Both the position numbers and the translations under genes were made by a program. Below, in pieces: positions 24,339 to 33,072 of a stretch of 47,457 bases of DNA (positions are counted from its first letter, which is position 1; every line of letters starts with the position of its first letter). Where the stretch lies: the NCBI GenBank assembly GCA_903898755.1, contig CAIUGT010000066.1, forward strand, positions 1 to 47,457. Reading direction: 5' to 3'. Origin of the DNA: an uncultured bacterium (GTDB lineage: Bacteria > Planctomycetota > Phycisphaerae > Phycisphaerales > SM1A02). Below the pieces are notes generated by a model. That model was not told where the DNA came from. It made no database searches and saw only the letters and a program-made list of their open reading frames with translations.

Positions 24339-25793
24339 ATGAGCAATTCATCTAAGCCATCGGTCAATACGAACTCAAATGATTCCCTTGCATTTGGAAA
24401 CATGAATCCGTCGCGACGCACATTCATTCGCAGCGCCGCCGCATTTGCGGCCTTCCCATTGCTGCCAGCATTTTCCGCGCGCGCATTGCCGCGCTTTCAG
24501 CTTGGACCTAATCAACGCCTTCAACTTGCCAAGGTGGCCGTGGGTGGAATGGGCGAGTCCGATCTAGAGGCATTATCCAAGCATCCAAACGTGGACATTG
24601 TCGCGCTTTGCGATGTGGATGCGCGCGGGCGTGAAAAATATGCTTCGAAATTTCCAAAGGCGCAGTGGTTCACGGATTGGCGTGAGATGTTTGACAAACT
24701 TGGAAATAAATTTGACGCGGTATCCGTGTCCACGCCTGATCACATGCACGCGCCCATTGCCATGAGCGCCATGAACATGGGCAAACACGTGTATTGCCAG
24801 AAGCCGTTGGCGCACACGGCGTATGAAAACAGAATGTTGGCGGATTTCGCCAAGAGTCATTCCAAAATTGTCACTCAAATGGGAACGCAACGTTCCGCCA
24901 TGATTGGTCGTAGGCAGCAACTGGAATTGTTGAACTCTGGCGTCATTGGAAAAATAAAATCCATTCATGCGTGGAGTGATCGGCCAATGGGTTGGTGGCC
25001 ACAAGGTCAACCAATGCCAACTGGTAATGAAAAGCCACCGGAATGGTTGTCTTGGGATTTGTGGTTGGGCGTTGCGCCCACGCGGCCATATGTTGACAAG
25101 GCATACGCGCCGTTCATGTGGCGCGGAACCTACGACTTTGGTTGCGGCGCGTTGGGTGACATGGGTTGCCACATTTTGGATTATCCATTCATGGCCGCGA
25201 AACTTGGTTTGCCACTTTCGGTTCGTTGCGATTGCACCGACGCGACCGAGGATGAATTTCCAACAACGGAAACTATTACGCTGAAATATGCGGCCACGGA
25301 TCGCACCGTTGCTGAAGGCGTGACCGTGATGTGGTACGACAACAAGTTGGTGCCAACCAACGCCGCACTTGGAATTCCTGATGGCGTGGATATTCGTAGC
25401 AACGCGGCGGCAGTGATTGGCGAGAAGGGCGTGATGTTGTGCCCGCTTGATCCGGAATATGCAAAGGATTCTGGCAAGGTCACTTTGTCAGATGAGCCGT
25501 TGGTTTGGGACAACAACAAGAAGGCCGTGAAGTTGAATTTGCCAAAATTAGAGGCGCGTAATCATTGGTTCCACTGGGTCGATGGATGTTTTGGAAAAAC
25601 AACGCCAGAGGCGAATTTTCCGTTCGCTGGTTTGTTGTGTGAAAGTCTCAGCGTTGGCGCTGCGGCAAGTCATTTCGCCAATCGTGATTTGCAATACGAC
25701 CCCACAAATTTCACCTTCACCAACGAGCCCAAGGGCGCGCAATATTTAAAGACCAAGTATCGCGATGGCTGGAGCGTGAAGGGGCTTTCGTAA
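24339..25793 (+). CDS. Tat-exported Gfo/Idh/MocA family oxidoreductase
   Basis: A 484-residue protein. Residues 26-31 are a twin-arginine motif (R-R-T-F-I-R) followed by a hydrophobic stretch and an A-R-A-L processing region, so it should be exported folded with its cofactor. The NAD(P)-binding Rossmann part includes G-G-M-G-E-S-D and A-L-C-D-V-D. V-Y-C-Q-K-P-L-A-H holds the catalytic-type Lys; the Glu of the usual E-K-P is Gln here. The C-terminal part (about 190-480) is the GFO/IDH dimer domain. Substrates are usually sugars or inositols; the specific one is unknown. Periplasmic members of this type are abundant in planctomycetes. Confidence 0.92.
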   Translation: MSNSSKPSVNTNSNDSLAFGNMNPSRRTFIRSAAAFAAFPLLPAFSARALPRFQLGPNQRLQLAKVAVGGMGESDLEALSKHPNVDIVALCDVDARGREKYASKFPKAQWFTDWREMFDKLGNKFDAVSVSTPDHMHAPIAMSAMNMGKHVYCQKPLAHTAYENRMLADFAKSHSKIVTQMGTQRSAMIGRRQQLELLNSGVIGKIKSIHAWSDRPMGWWPQGQPMPTGNEKPPEWLSWDLWLGVAPTRPYVDKAYAPFMWRGTYDFGCGALGDMGCHILDYPFMAAKLGLPLSVRCDCTDATEDEFPTTETITLKYAATDRTVAEGVTVMWYDNKLVPTNAALGIPDGVDIRSNAAAVIGEKGVMLCPLDPEYAKDSGKVTLSDEPLVWDNNKKAVKLNLPKLEARNHWFHWVDGCFGKTTPEANFPFAGLLCESLSVGAAASHFANRDLQYDPTNFTFTNEPKGAQYLKTKYRDGWSVKGLS

Positions 25794-25853
25794 GTTCGCC
25801 GCAGTGTTTTTGATCAATTGAACGTGCGTATTTGCACGCGGGTTGGCGCGCGC

Positions 25854-26306
25854 TTAACGCTCGCGCACGGACTCGGGCAGCGTTGGCACTAATCCAACAA
25901 GCGGACTTTTTTCATCGGTTTGAATTTGAACAAGCACAAGCGGAGTGGGTTGGAAATATCGCAAAAGTCCGCCGCTAAAAGGTGTTCCGCCAGATTGATC
26001 CCACATGGAATCAAGAGGAACAACCACGGTTTGACCCGCGAGAAGTTCCGTCATGTGAACCACATAGCGTTGATTGAGCCACAGGTCGAAATCTTTGTAG
26101 TTGATCGCGGTTGCGTTGATAATTTCCAGTGCGTCCGTTCGGGGAATCACTTGAATTTGCACCACGCTTCCTTGCGGAAGTTCAAATGGGTAGGGGCGCG
26201 TCGCTTTTTCGGGTTCATAGGGAACCAAGGTGCACGAAACCGCCGTGCCCAAAAGAACTGGCATGGTCACAAGCCACTGAAACTTTTTTAGAAAAGTGCG
26301 AATCAT
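25854..26306 (-). CDS. small putative lipoprotein
   Basis: A 150-residue protein with a basic N-terminus, hydrophobic core and lipobox ending at Cys25 (G-T-A-V-S-C). The rest is a compact beta-rich domain with no catalytic pattern I recognise and a charged C-terminus. The start at 26306 gives the tidiest signal peptide; ATG at 26321 would add five residues. It is divergent from the dihydrouridine synthase gene with only 12-27 nt between starts. Function unknown; predicted to be anchored in a membrane facing the periplasm. Confidence 0.72.
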   Translation of the reverse strand: MIRTFLKKFQWLVTMPVLLGTAVSCTLVPYEPEKATRPYPFELPQGSVVQIQVIPRTDALEIINATAINYKDFDLWLNQRYVVHMTELLAGQTVVVPLDSMWDQSGGTPFSGGLLRYFQPTPLVLVQIQTDEKSPLVGLVPTLPESVRER

Positions 26307-26333
26307 GACATTGGAAAGCATAGCGGCTGCAAT

Positions 26334-27503
26334 ATGCTTGATGGCGTGAGTGTTTCCCTAGAACCAGAAGGCCAGACGCCGCGTGCGCCATTTGAAATTG
26401 CCGCCGAAGTGGCGCGTAATTACACAATTGATCCGCGCATTCCCGCAACGGTTCCTGGATTCGACGCGCCATTTTTTCAAGCGGGCCTGGCTGGTTACAG
26501 CGATGGCGCCATGCGGCTGATCGCGCGTAGGCACGGCGCGCCGTTTTGCATTACTGAAGCATTGCTTGATCAAACGTTGATCAACGGTGGCAAAGGTCGG
26601 CGCAAAGAGGATCCAGATTTAATCGCCAGTGAATGTGGTCTTGGTGAAGTGGAGGACAATGTGGTCGCTGGGTTGGACGACCATCCAATCGCGGGGCAAG
26701 TGATGGGCACGCACCCCGACGAGATGGCCCAAGCCGCGTTGATTTTGGTGAAGATGGGCTACGACGTGATCGATGTGAATTTGGCGTGTCCAGTGAAGAA
26801 AATTAAGAAGTCCAATCGCGGCGGACATTTTTTGGCGCATCCGCAAAAAGCCGTGGAAGTGTTGAAGGCCGTGCGCGAGGCGGTTCCAAAAAATATTCCG
26901 TGCACCGTGAAAATGCGTCGCGCATGGGATGACACGCCGGAGATGGCGCGCAACTTTGAAAGCGTGTTCGACTCCGCCTATGAAATTGGATTCGCATGGG
27001 CGGTGGTTCACGCGCGCACTGTGCTTCAGAAATACCAAGGCTTTGCAAAGTGGGAAGTGCTTACGGATCTTGTGGCGCGCCGACCCGATCGAATTGTCAT
27101 GGGCTCTGGTGATATTTGGACTGCGCAGGATATTTTTCACATGTTGCATGTGTGCGGAGTTCATGCGGTGAGCGTGGCCCGTGGGTGCATTGGAAATCCT
27201 TGGATATTCACCCAGGCGCGTGACTTGATGGCGGGAAAACAGCCGCGGCTTCCACAATTGCATGAACAGCGTGACGCGCTTCTGCGACATTGTCTTTTTG
27301 CGGAAACTATTCATGGCGAACGCAATGCGGGTCGGCGCATGCGTAAATTTGGAATCAAGTTCGCCGCGCATCACCCAAATGAACAAGAAGTGAAAAACGC
27401 CTTCATTCAATGCGTGACCATGGATGACTGGCGGAATGTGATCGAGCAATTTTATGGCGCCGCCTCCGCGCCCATGGGCGATGTTGTTGGCGCCTCTTTC
27501 TGA
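26334..27503 (+). CDS. tRNA-dihydrouridine synthase
   Basis: A 389-residue FMN enzyme that reduces uridines in tRNA. The TIM-barrel motifs are G-L-A-G-Y-S-D-G-A near residue 51, G-Q-V-M-G, D-V-N-L-A-C-P-V-K-K with the catalytic Cys near residue 150, V-K-M-R-R, V-H-A-R-T, and V-A-R-G-C-I-G-N-P-W-I-F. The C-terminal helical domain recognises tRNA. Which Dus subclass (A, B or C) is not decided from this alone. The start is ATG at 26334. The last 52 bp overlap the opposing FG-GAP gene. Confidence 0.94.
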   Translation: MLDGVSVSLEPEGQTPRAPFEIAAEVARNYTIDPRIPATVPGFDAPFFQAGLAGYSDGAMRLIARRHGAPFCITEALLDQTLINGGKGRRKEDPDLIASECGLGEVEDNVVAGLDDHPIAGQVMGTHPDEMAQAALILVKMGYDVIDVNLACPVKKIKKSNRGGHFLAHPQKAVEVLKAVREAVPKNIPCTVKMRRAWDDTPEMARNFESVFDSAYEIGFAWAVVHARTVLQKYQGFAKWEVLTDLVARRPDRIVMGSGDIWTAQDIFHMLHVCGVHAVSVARGCIGNPWIFTQARDLMAGKQPRLPQLHEQRDALLRHCLFAETIHGERNAGRRMRKFGIKFAAHHPNEQEVKNAFIQCVTMDDWRNVIEQFYGAASAPMGDVVGASF

Positions 27504-28957
27504 TCGCGTTGCAATGGCAGAATTGTGAATACAGAGACCGCGCCTGGTGGCGGCTCTTCTTCTGGATTGCCCAAGCGGCCAACCACAATACGTGAGTTCC
27601 ATATTCCAACCGTGTGTCCAGCGAGTTGTTGCTCGGCGCTATCGGGCGCGCGAAGTCGTTCGACATTCCAACCGCCATTGTTCAATCGCGTGCCTGCAAA
27701 GGCCGTGCCTGCAAGCCAACCCGCAAGCGAGTCCGTGCTTGCGCCAAACACCGCGTGTTGTTTGTGAAGCGCAAGTGAACAACCAAATGAATCGCCTTGC
27801 AAAGAATTGGCGGGCATGATGGTTGAAACATGCCGCCAGCCGTCGCTTGTATGTTGAAATTCAAACGCCGCGCCGCGCGCGTCAAAGTCGGTTAGATGAG
27901 GACGTGTCAGCCGTGGCGCGCCGACGAGAACGCAATCTTGATTGAGGGCGACGGATGTCCCAAACCAACCGCGGATTCCGAATGGACAGGAAAGCGTGGT
28001 GTCCAACGTCCAACCATTGGCACCGCGAGTAAATAGAAATACGCGGCCCGACATTGCACCGTCGGTTCGATCACCCGGCGCGCCAATCAGAATGTGTCCA
28101 GCGTCAATCGCAACAGATAGTCCAAACAACGCGCCGGCAATTGGCGGATTTGAAACCAGCGTGGAAACATTATGCCACCCGTGCGCATCACGCTCAAAAA
28201 CTTCCACCGCGCCCGAATCCATCGCGCCTTGATCTGCTTTGGGCGCGCCAATGACCAAGGTGTTTTCATCCAATGCAACGGACGCGCCAAATTGGTCAGC
28301 GTCATTTGCGGTTGAACGCACAAGCGTGGCGTTCAGTTGCCATTCATCATCAACTTGTTCATAGAGAAATGCCGCGCCACTTTGAAACGCCATTGCGCTG
28401 TCACGCGGCGCACCCACCAGCAACATGTGGTTGCGCAACGCAACGCAGGCTCCAAATTGCGCGTGCATGTCGCCATTTGGATGGAAAATCCCAGAACTTT
28501 GAAGCCACTTTTCGCCAATGCATGTGTACAACTGCACGCCGCCTTGATCGACACCAATATCCCAATCGCGCGCGGGACCAACCGCAATCGTGCGCTCATA
28601 AATGGAAACCGCCGCGCCCAATTTCCAGTCGTCGTGGTTCGCCTCTGGCGCAAGAGTGGCTTGCCAGCTCCACAATGGCAAGGAGTGCGCGGCGGATGGT
28701 GCCACGGCACAACTGTGTGAGTCTGCAATTTCACAATTCAGAATTTCGAGACACGATTCACGTGAATTTGGAATGTCCGAATGTGGCAGAGGGGCGGAGG
28801 CAATGACAGCGGGGACTGGATCGCCATGAACCAGTGGGACCACCGAAATTCCTCCGCCCATGTTGTTGCCAAGCATTGCAAAATCACTCAGACGCATTGG
28901 ACCGGCGGCGAAAATACACATACACACACAGTTCATGAAAACCCTGAAGCCGTCCAT
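27452..28957 (-). CDS. FG-GAP repeat protein (shorter paralogue)
   Basis: A 501-residue protein. A short hydrophobic N-terminus (V-F-M-N-C-V-C-M-C-I-F) may serve as a signal. From about residue 100 there are FG-GAP propeller repeats, with recurring F-G-A-C-V-A-L, L-V-I-G-A-P and G-A-A-F patterns. It resembles the N-terminal half of the 19564-22017 protein, including a shared I/V-F-H-P segment before the second blade, but lacks that protein's Gly-Thr linker and calcium-loop domain. The start is ATG at 28957, with a strong GGGAGG ribosome site; an earlier in-frame start at 28996 is less likely. The end overlaps the dus gene by 52 bp. Confidence 0.85.
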   Translation of the reverse strand: MDGFRVFMNCVCMCIFAAGPMRLSDFAMLGNNMGGGISVVPLVHGDPVPAVIASAPLPHSDIPNSRESCLEILNCEIADSHSCAVAPSAAHSLPLWSWQATLAPEANHDDWKLGAAVSIYERTIAVGPARDWDIGVDQGGVQLYTCIGEKWLQSSGIFHPNGDMHAQFGACVALRNHMLLVGAPRDSAMAFQSGAAFLYEQVDDEWQLNATLVRSTANDADQFGASVALDENTLVIGAPKADQGAMDSGAVEVFERDAHGWHNVSTLVSNPPIAGALFGLSVAIDAGHILIGAPGDRTDGAMSGRVFLFTRGANGWTLDTTLSCPFGIRGWFGTSVALNQDCVLVGAPRLTRPHLTDFDARGAAFEFQHTSDGWRHVSTIMPANSLQGDSFGCSLALHKQHAVFGASTDSLAGWLAGTAFAGTRLNNGGWNVERLRAPDSAEQQLAGHTVGIWNSRIVVGRLGNPEEEPPPGAVSVFTILPLQRDQKEAPTTSPMGAEAAP

Positions 28958-29090
28958 GGCTACCTCCCTGACCGCAAGCGCGGTTGTTTTTTTCAATCCT
29001 CCGCGCAGCGTGCGTGGCTCGTCCTTGATGCGTAGGCACCTTACAAGTGCGAATGAGCGTCTTTGAAAAACGGTGCCTTTTTTCTTGCGT

Positions 29091-29096
29091 TACTAT
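29091..29096 (+). promoter_or_regulatory. candidate -10 box of a leaderless dienelactone hydrolase transcript
   Basis: TACTAT ends exactly 6 nt before the ATG at 29103; the 6 nt are TTAAAA, with no ribosome site. A TTGAAA at 29063-29068 is too far upstream (22 nt) for a standard -35. Confidence 0.4.
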
Positions 29097-29102
29097 TTAA
29101 AA

Positions 29103-29867
29103 ATGCAAACAGAATTCATTTCGTACGCCGATTCGCAAATGGAATACGAGGGCTACGCCGCATTTGATGGCGCCGTGACCACGCCGCGCCCTGGCGTGTT
29201 GGTATTTCACGCATGGGCTGGCCAGGATGATTTTGCGCGCGTGCAGGCTGAAAAGTTGGCTGCGCTTGGCTATGTTGGATTTGCGGTTGATATGTATGGC
29301 AAGGGTCGTCGCGGAAATTCCGCGCAGGAAAATAGCGCGCTGATGCAACCCTTCATGAATGACCGCTCAATGTTGTTGGCGCGCGCCAAAGCCGCGTTGA
29401 ACACGCTGCAACATCACCCGCAAGTTGATCGTCACCGCATTGGTGCGATTGGATTTTGCTTTGGCGGTTTATGCGCCATGGACGTGGCGCGCGCGGGTCT
29501 TGAAGGCGTTCGTGGCGTGGTGAGTTTTCACGGATTGCTTGGCGCGCCTACTGGTGTTGTCGCAGGTGCAAAACCTCTTCATACAAAAATTCTGGCGCTG
29601 CATGGTTGGAACGATCCGATGGCAAAGTTGGCCGATGTTGCGGGATGGGCGAACGAACTCACGGCATCTGGTTGTGATTGGACGCTAGAAGCGTTTGGCC
29701 ACCGCGGTCATGCGTTCACAAATCCAGAAGCCGCTGATGCGGCGAACGGCATGCAATTTTGTGAGCTGGCCAACCGCCGCGCCTTTGCGGCCATGGAAGA
29801 TTTTTTACGCGAGACATTGTCCAGCAAACCCGCCGCAAAAATTGGCGCGTGTCCAACGCCGGCGTGA
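29103..29867 (+). CDS. dienelactone hydrolase family protein
   Basis: A 254-residue alpha/beta hydrolase. The nucleophile is Cys in G-F-C-F-G-G near residue 122, with Asp in G-W-N-D-P and His in H-R-G-H-A-F completing the C-D-H triad of the dienelactone hydrolase family. The family opens lactones and similar esters; the natural substrate is unclear. No signal peptide. The start is ATG at 29103; an upstream GTG at 29073 would add ten residues unlike the family's N-terminus. It converges on rnr with 38 nt between stops. Confidence 0.9.
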   Translation: MQTEFISYADSQMEYEGYAAFDGAVTTPRPGVLVFHAWAGQDDFARVQAEKLAALGYVGFAVDMYGKGRRGNSAQENSALMQPFMNDRSMLLARAKAALNTLQHHPQVDRHRIGAIGFCFGGLCAMDVARAGLEGVRGVVSFHGLLGAPTGVVAGAKPLHTKILALHGWNDPMAKLADVAGWANELTASGCDWTLEAFGHRGHAFTNPEAADAANGMQFCELANRRAFAAMEDFLRETLSSKPAAKIGACPTPA

Positions 29868-29905
29868 ACTCCGAAAGATCTTTGAGTCGCAAAGCGTCGC
29901 GCGCA

Positions 29906-32335
29906 TCACGGTCGCTGACTGCGCCGACCACGCTTGAATCCGCGCTTGTGACCTTTCACATTGGCCACATCATCACGCGTGAATAAATCACGCCGCGAAT
30001 CACGCCCGCCATCGGCGCGCGGAACATCTTGCATGGAGATTGGCGAAGTGGAGTTTTCTTTTTTACGGCCAAGTTGCGTGATGGCAAGATCCATGGATCG
30101 ACTCGCCAAATTGATCGCCAATATTTTCACCTTGACCGGATCGCCAAGGCCAATGGTGGCGCCACTGCGCGCGCTGACCAAACGGCCAGTGCGCTCATTG
30201 AGCAACCAACGATCGGAGCGATCACGACTTGACGGAAGCGCGTTGAATTTCACCAAGCCATCTGCGAGATACCGATTGATGCTGACCCACACGCCTTGCG
30301 TTGCAAGGTTGGTCACCACCGCTTCCAACTCGTCGCTTAAATGATGTTCCTTCAAGAATTGCAACACCAAGAACGCGCGCAAATCTCGCTCGGCGCTTTC
30401 GCTGTTCACTTCTGTTTCGGAACAATGTCGACCGGCCTCCGCCAGCGCGACCTCGCCCAAGCAACGCGTGTCGCCTTCGAGTTTGTGAATAAATTCCTTG
30501 AACTTTTTTCCGCCAGGCAGGGAGGTTCCATTGGCGGAAAGATCCAGCCACGCTTGCAATGCGCGGTGCACAAGCAAATCTGGATAGCGGCGAATTGGAC
30601 TTGTGAAATGCGTGTATTGCTCGCTAGCCAACGCGTAATGGCCAATCAGCGCGGGCGAATACGTGGCCTTGGAAAGCGTCTTGAGCACCGCCATGTGGAC
30701 GGCGCGCGCGGAATCGGTGCCGCGGGTTTTCTCAAGCAGTGTGAGCAAATCCTCGCGCTCCGGTTCATCGGGCAAGCGAAAGCCAACACTGCGCGCGAAT
30801 GTGCGCAACTCCTCCATGGTCTTAAACGCTGGAGGCGGATGGATGCGGCGAATAAGCGGAATGGAAAGTTCAGCGAAGAGACGCGCAACGGATTCGTTGG
30901 CTTCGACCATGAACATTTCAATCAGCGTGTGTGTGAACGCGTTGTCTTCTGGAACAGCGTCAACGACGTGGCCGGCCTCGTCAAACACTAAAACTGAAAC
31001 TGGAAGATCAAGAACAAGTTGGCCTTGCGCCATGCGGCGCTTCTTTAGAATTTTTGCAAGCTGATCGGCAAGGCGAAGATTGGCCACAAGCGCGTCGGTT
31101 GGTTCGGTGATGTTGCGCGCGTACGACTTGGCTTCCTCGGTGCGGCCATCGATGAGATGTTGCGCCTCTAAATAGGTGAGGCGCTTGGAACTTTGAATGA
31201 CGGTGCTGGCAAAGCGCGACTCAAGCGGCTTGCCGCGCGAATCAAATCGCATGATGGAAGTCTTGCAAAATCGCGGAACGCCTTCTTGCAAGCTGCACAC
31301 GCCGTTGGAAAGCGTTTCAGGAAGCATTGGCACCACGCGTCGCGGTAAATACGTGCTGTTTCCGCGCGCGGCGGCCTCTTGATCAAGTTCGGATCCTTGC
31401 GCGACAAAGTGGCTGACATCGGCGATGTGCACCATGAGTTCAAAGGTGCTGTTGGTGGGGTCGAAACTGACGGAGCAGGCGTCGTCGTAATCGCGCGCGT
31501 CCGGTGGATCAACAGTCCACGTCAAAGTTTTTGTCAGATCAAGCCGCTCCGTTTTGTCCCACGGACCTGAACTTTCGCGTTCAAAAGAAATTGCGGCAAG
31601 CGCGGCCTCTGAGGAAATTTTTTCACTGAAGCCTTCGCGCAATTGATAGGTGTGCATGACCGCTGCGGTTTCAACCGCGGGCTGACCGGCAATGCCAAGC
31701 ACTTCAACAATGGCGCCTTCGGCATACACGCCTTCGGATGGAAAGCGCACAAGATCAAGCGTGACTTTGTCGCCGGCCTTGGCATCTTTTGCATGCGGAT
31801 CGCGCACCATGATGGGCTCGCCGCGGAACGCTTTGCCGTCCGGTTGCACTTGCCAACGCTTGCCTTCTAGCACCAAAGTTCCGGTGAAGCGCGTGCGACC
31901 GCGCTCGATGACTTCGATCACGCGTCCTGTCATGCCAGAATCGCTGGCGCCGCCGCGAACAGGTGGAGTCCATCCTCGTTGCTTGCGACTGACCGAACAA
32001 CGAACTCGATCGCCGCTCATGGCGTCGCCAAGATTTCCCGCGGGCAGAAATAAATCGCCATCGCGCGTGATGCGGTCGGGCCGCACAAAACCGTGGCCTT
32101 TCTGCGTGACAAATAGCCGTCCGCAAATTTCATCCTCATGCGTTGGAAGGCGCAGGCGACCCTTGGCGTCAAGCTCAATGCGACCATCGTCGGTCAGCAA
32201 TGTCACGGCCTTGTGGAAAGCAACGCGCTCGCTGTCGTCAATGCGCAATCGGTGCGCAACCACATCGGCTTCAAGGGCGCGTTCGCCGTCATGGGACAGG
32301 TGTTGAATAATTCGGTCAGTAAATCTGCGTGGCAT
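29906..32335 (-). CDS. rnr: ribonuclease R
   Basis: An 809-residue RNase II-family 3'-5' exoribonuclease that degrades structured RNA. An N-terminal winged-helix-like region is followed by a cold-shock segment (G-R-L-F-V-T-Q-K-G-H-G-F-V near residue 73). The RNB catalytic domain has D-P-P-D-A-R-D-Y-D-D-A, whose aspartates hold the metal. An S1 domain follows (V-W-V-S-I-N-R-Y-L), and the tail is Arg/Lys-rich, typical of RNase R rather than RNase II. The start is ATG at 32335, with TAGACT 6 nt upstream. It is the last gene of the chaperone-linked minus-strand cluster. Confidence 0.96.
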   Translation of the reverse strand: MPRRFTDRIIQHLSHDGERALEADVVAHRLRIDDSERVAFHKAVTLLTDDGRIELDAKGRLRLPTHEDEICGRLFVTQKGHGFVRPDRITRDGDLFLPAGNLGDAMSGDRVRCSVSRKQRGWTPPVRGGASDSGMTGRVIEVIERGRTRFTGTLVLEGKRWQVQPDGKAFRGEPIMVRDPHAKDAKAGDKVTLDLVRFPSEGVYAEGAIVEVLGIAGQPAVETAAVMHTYQLREGFSEKISSEAALAAISFERESSGPWDKTERLDLTKTLTWTVDPPDARDYDDACSVSFDPTNSTFELMVHIADVSHFVAQGSELDQEAAARGNSTYLPRRVVPMLPETLSNGVCSLQEGVPRFCKTSIMRFDSRGKPLESRFASTVIQSSKRLTYLEAQHLIDGRTEEAKSYARNITEPTDALVANLRLADQLAKILKKRRMAQGQLVLDLPVSVLVFDEAGHVVDAVPEDNAFTHTLIEMFMVEANESVARLFAELSIPLIRRIHPPPAFKTMEELRTFARSVGFRLPDEPEREDLLTLLEKTRGTDSARAVHMAVLKTLSKATYSPALIGHYALASEQYTHFTSPIRRYPDLLVHRALQAWLDLSANGTSLPGGKKFKEFIHKLEGDTRCLGEVALAEAGRHCSETEVNSESAERDLRAFLVLQFLKEHHLSDELEAVVTNLATQGVWVSINRYLADGLVKFNALPSSRDRSDRWLLNERTGRLVSARSGATIGLGDPVKVKILAINLASRSMDLAITQLGRKKENSTSPISMQDVPRADGGRDSRRDLFTRDDVANVKGHKRGFKRGRRSQRP

Positions 32336-32341
32336 AAATTG

Positions 32342-32347
32342 AGTCTA
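32342..32347 (-). promoter_or_regulatory. candidate -10 box of a leaderless rnr transcript
   Basis: On the minus strand TAGACT ends exactly 6 nt before the rnr ATG; the 6 nt (CAATTT) lack a Shine-Dalgarno. This would let rnr be transcribed independently of the zinc-ribbon and chaperone genes upstream. Confidence 0.35.
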
Positions 32348-32385
32348 TCTGTGAAATGGTTTGTGGATGCGAGTCGTGAGAGCGG

Positions 32386-33018
32386 TCACTTTTTCTTGCG
32401 GCGCAAGTTGCCTTGGCCGCGGCCAACGCGCGAAGGGTGCACGGCTTTGGAGACCATGTGTTGTTTGGTTGATGCCGCGGAGCGCGGCGCGTTGCTTGAC
32501 GAACTTTCGCTTGAAGCGGAGGATGATTTTTCGCCAGATGAAGTGGACTTTGCCGTGGTTGTGGCGTTTGAGTTGGCGCTTGAACCGCCGCCAGAAACGT
32601 TGGACGAAGTTGCGCCGCGTATGGTGGATGAATTCAATTCACCGCTTGAATTTGACGTTAATCCAGTTGATTTTCCGTCATTGCTTGCGCCAACCGCGCC
32701 GCTTGTTGCGCCTGATTTTGCATCCGACGTCGTTGGTCCAGCCGCTGTCGTTTTTGAATCGCCTGTTCCCGCACTTGCACCCGAGGCTTCTTGCGAAGAC
32801 TTGCGGTCCGCTTCGGCTGCTTTGGTGTAGCCCTCGCTGCGATAATCGGTTTCATAAAATCCGCTGCCCTTGAAAATGACGGCGGAGCCAATGCCAATTT
32901 TACGGCGCACTTTGCGCGCTTTGCAACTTGGACAGACGCGGTCGGGCTTGGACATGATCGACTGGAACTTCTCGTATTCCTTGCCGCAAGCGTCGCAGAT
33001 GTATTCGTAGGTTGGCAT
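32386..33018 (-). CDS. FmdB-like zinc-ribbon protein with long Ser-rich tail
   Basis: A 210-residue protein. Residues 1-60 are an FmdB-type zinc ribbon: M-P-T-Y-E-Y start, C8-x2-C11 and C29-x2-C32, and the F-K-G-S-G-F-Y-x-T-D-Y signature. The remainder is a Ser/Ala/Thr/Gly-rich, probably disordered tail ending in a basic stretch (R-R-K-K-K). FmdB proteins were first linked to formamidase regulation but their role is largely unknown. The start is ATG at 33018, because M-P-T-Y-E-Y is the standard family beginning. It lies between grpE and rnr on the same strand, with 54-nt and 50-nt gaps. Confidence 0.88.
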   Translation of the reverse strand: MPTYEYICDACGKEYEKFQSIMSKPDRVCPSCKARKVRRKIGIGSAVIFKGSGFYETDYRSEGYTKAAEADRKSSQEASGASAGTGDSKTTAAGPTTSDAKSGATSGAVGASNDGKSTGLTSNSSGELNSSTIRGATSSNVSGGGSSANSNATTTAKSTSSGEKSSSASSESSSSNAPRSAASTKQHMVSKAVHPSRVGRGQGNLRRKKK

Positions 33019-33072
33019 GGTGGTTGTGAAAGACATATCAGCGCGAATTGCGCGCGCTGGCAACGCGCGCAA

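Noticed and set aside
26619-27602. 327-codon minus-strand open frame
   Set aside because: Antisense to dus, low-complexity His/Arg composition, no motif.
32138-32830. 230-codon plus-strand open frame
   Set aside because: Spans antisense parts of rnr and the zinc-ribbon gene; no domain.
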